Assembly: GCA_934631055.1 (NCBI GenBank)
Contig: CAKTXP010000147.1
Coordinates: 1-6,064 of the forward strand
Direction: 5' to 3'
Length of the DNA stretch: 6,064 nt
Origin: an uncultured Clostridia bacterium
GTDB lineage: Bacteria; Bacillota; Clostridia; Christensenellales; Aristaeellaceae
The notes beneath the pieces are model-generated. The model did no database searches, was not told the origin of the DNA, and saw only the letters and a list, made by a program, of their open reading frames with translations. This document shows, piece after piece, positions 5,025 through 6,064 of the stretch (the stretch's first letter is position 1; every line of letters starts with the position of its first letter). The position numbers and the translations under genes are program-made.

Positions 5025-5981
5025 ATGAAACCGATCAAAATGACTCCGTCTTTCCGTTACGGCAGCGCGACGCCGTGGGGATGCGAAGGACTGCGCGCGC
5101 TGCATAAGTCGATCCCCGACCCGAAAACGGGGGAGAGCCTGGAGGTCTCCGTACTGCCTGGATTGGAGAGCCGCGACAGCGAGGGGCATACGCTGACGGA
5201 ACTGCTGGATACCTATGGCGAGGCGATGCGCGGCACGAAGATCGGGAAGGAATTCCCGCTGCTGCTCAAGCTCATCTCCGCTGGAGACAAGCTCTCGGTT
5301 CAGGTGCATCCAAGCGACGCTTATGCGCGTGAACATGAGCATGGCAAGCTCGGAAAAACGGAAGCGTGGGTTATTCTGGACGCGCAGCCCGGCGCGCAGA
5401 TCGTCTATGGCATCCACGAGGGCGTGAGCAAGGAAGCGCTGGCGCGTGCCTGCGAAGAGGGCGGCGCGGCTGTACAGGCGTGCCTGAACACGGTGAAGGT
5501 GAAAGCGGGCGACGTGTATTTTATTCCGGCGGGCATGGTGCATGCGCTGGGCGGCGGCGTGACGCTGATGGAGATCCAGCAATCCAGCGACGTGACGTAT
5601 CGCTTTTATGACTGGGACCGCGTGGACGCGCAGGGAAAAGGGCGCGAGCTGCACATTCAAAAGGGGCTGGATGTGACGAATGTGTCGCTGCATCTGCCGC
5701 CGTGCGCGGGCACGACGAGCGAAAAGCCCGGCGGCACGGCAACGCGGTACATCGACGAACGGGCGTTTATTCTGGAACGCTGGCATTGCGAAAGCGCCAT
5801 GGCGCTTCCGCTCACGCCGGAACACTTTGTCCTGCTCTGCGCGCTGGGCGACGGCAAGCTGGCGTGGGACGGCGGCGAGATGGATTTGCAGCGCGGGGAC
5901 TGCGTGTTCCTGCCTGCCGAATGCGAAAAGACGAGCCTTTGCGGACAAGTGGATGCGCTGCTCAGTTGGGTAGAAAAGTAA
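5025..5981 (+). CDS. manA: Mannose-6-phosphate isomerase, class I
   Basis: This 318-residue cytosolic zinc enzyme interconverts mannose 6-phosphate and fructose 6-phosphate, linking mannose use with glycolysis and with mannose-derived sugar nucleotides. The length fits the short class I form of Firmicutes (about 315 residues). AAGGAGG (5012-5018) lies 6 bases before the start. Visible motifs are the N-terminal PWG (17-19), KLISAGDKLSVQVHPSD (82-98) with likely zinc ligands Q93 and H95, KTEAW with E113, and FIPAGMVHALG (166-176) with H173. MEIQQSSDVTYRFYDWDR (182-199) matches the conserved stretch after the cupin core. A second, degenerate cupin-like region ends the protein. It has its own promoter and no co-directional neighbour in the window. 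Confidence 0.95.
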   Translation: MKPIKMTPSFRYGSATPWGCEGLRALHKSIPDPKTGESLEVSVLPGLESRDSEGHTLTELLDTYGEAMRGTKIGKEFPLLLKLISAGDKLSVQVHPSDAYAREHEHGKLGKTEAWVILDAQPGAQIVYGIHEGVSKEALARACEEGGAAVQACLNTVKVKAGDVYFIPAGMVHALGGGVTLMEIQQSSDVTYRFYDWDRVDAQGKGRELHIQKGLDVTNVSLHLPPCAGTTSEKPGGTATRYIDERAFILERWHCESAMALPLTPEHFVLLCALGDGKLAWDGGEMDLQRGDCVFLPAECEKTSLCGQVDALLSWVEK

Positions 5982-6064
5982 ATCATGAAAAACCTGCTAA
6001 TGAAAATCAAGCCCTAAATCGAAGAAAATCAAAAGAAATTTTCAAGAACCAAAAAGTGTATACT
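5982..6064. other. AT-rich region after manA, no gene seen
   Basis: No gene or strong terminator is visible. A weak AT-only hairpin, GAAAAT/ATTTTC (6024-6029 with 6038-6043), lacks a T run. The window ends in TATACT (6059-6064), which could be a -10 box of a following gene, but no good -35 is seen at the right distance. Confidence 0.4.

Noticed and set aside
5010..5948. Long minus-strand open frame opposite manA
   Set aside because: It is antisense to a clear mannose-6-phosphate isomerase, has low-complexity Arg/Ala-rich composition and no recognisable motif.

Overview
The window looks like a chromosomal segment of a moderately GC-rich member of the Clostridia, possibly a gut Oscillospiraceae/Ruminococcaceae-type organism. 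Supporting signs are strong AAGGAG-type ribosome binding sites, sigma-A promoters (two TTGACA -35 boxes), U-tract hairpin terminators, and short palindromic and MITE-like repeats between genes. The family assignments rest on motifs I could read; no database search was possible.

Layout: the last 23 codons of an unrecognised gene (1-73) end at a terminator whose hairpin appears to have been split by a MITE-like element (about 101-229). Three tandem 96-bp repeats (243-530) then run up to the stop codon of an ArsR/SmtB-type metalloregulator (532-885, minus). A divergent intergenic region follows, and it contains a 199-bp full-length imperfect palindrome (961-1159). Next come a free-standing 72-residue heavy-metal-associated (HMA) protein (1355-1573), a terminator, and a PIB-2-type Zn/Cd/Pb-exporting P-type ATPase (1659-3545) that lacks its own N-terminal HMA domain. 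A strong terminator, a second MITE-like element and a half copy of the palindromic element separate this block from an AraC-type regulator (3800-4867, minus). The regulator has a cysteine-rich N-terminus, and its last dozen codons come from the repeat. A class I mannose-6-phosphate isomerase (manA, 5025-5981, plus) is transcribed divergently from it. No gene is visible in the last 83 bases.

How it works together: the regulator, HMA protein and ATPase form a metal-efflux locus. I infer that the HMA protein captures or delivers the soft divalent metal and the ATPase exports it. The key regulatory observation is a shared 14-bp motif, AAACAANNNCTTAA, in the leader of each of the three genes. Each copy lies between the likely promoter and the ribosome binding site, or overlaps the possible -10 in the ATPase case. 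This suggests one ArsR-type regulator controlling three separate transcription units, itself included. The AraC regulator and manA share a compact divergent promoter region; no functional link between them can be shown from sequence.

The most unusual non-coding signal is the palindromic repeat family. Its subterminal hairpins differ in sequence between copies but each remains perfectly self-complementary, which suggests that structure is conserved.
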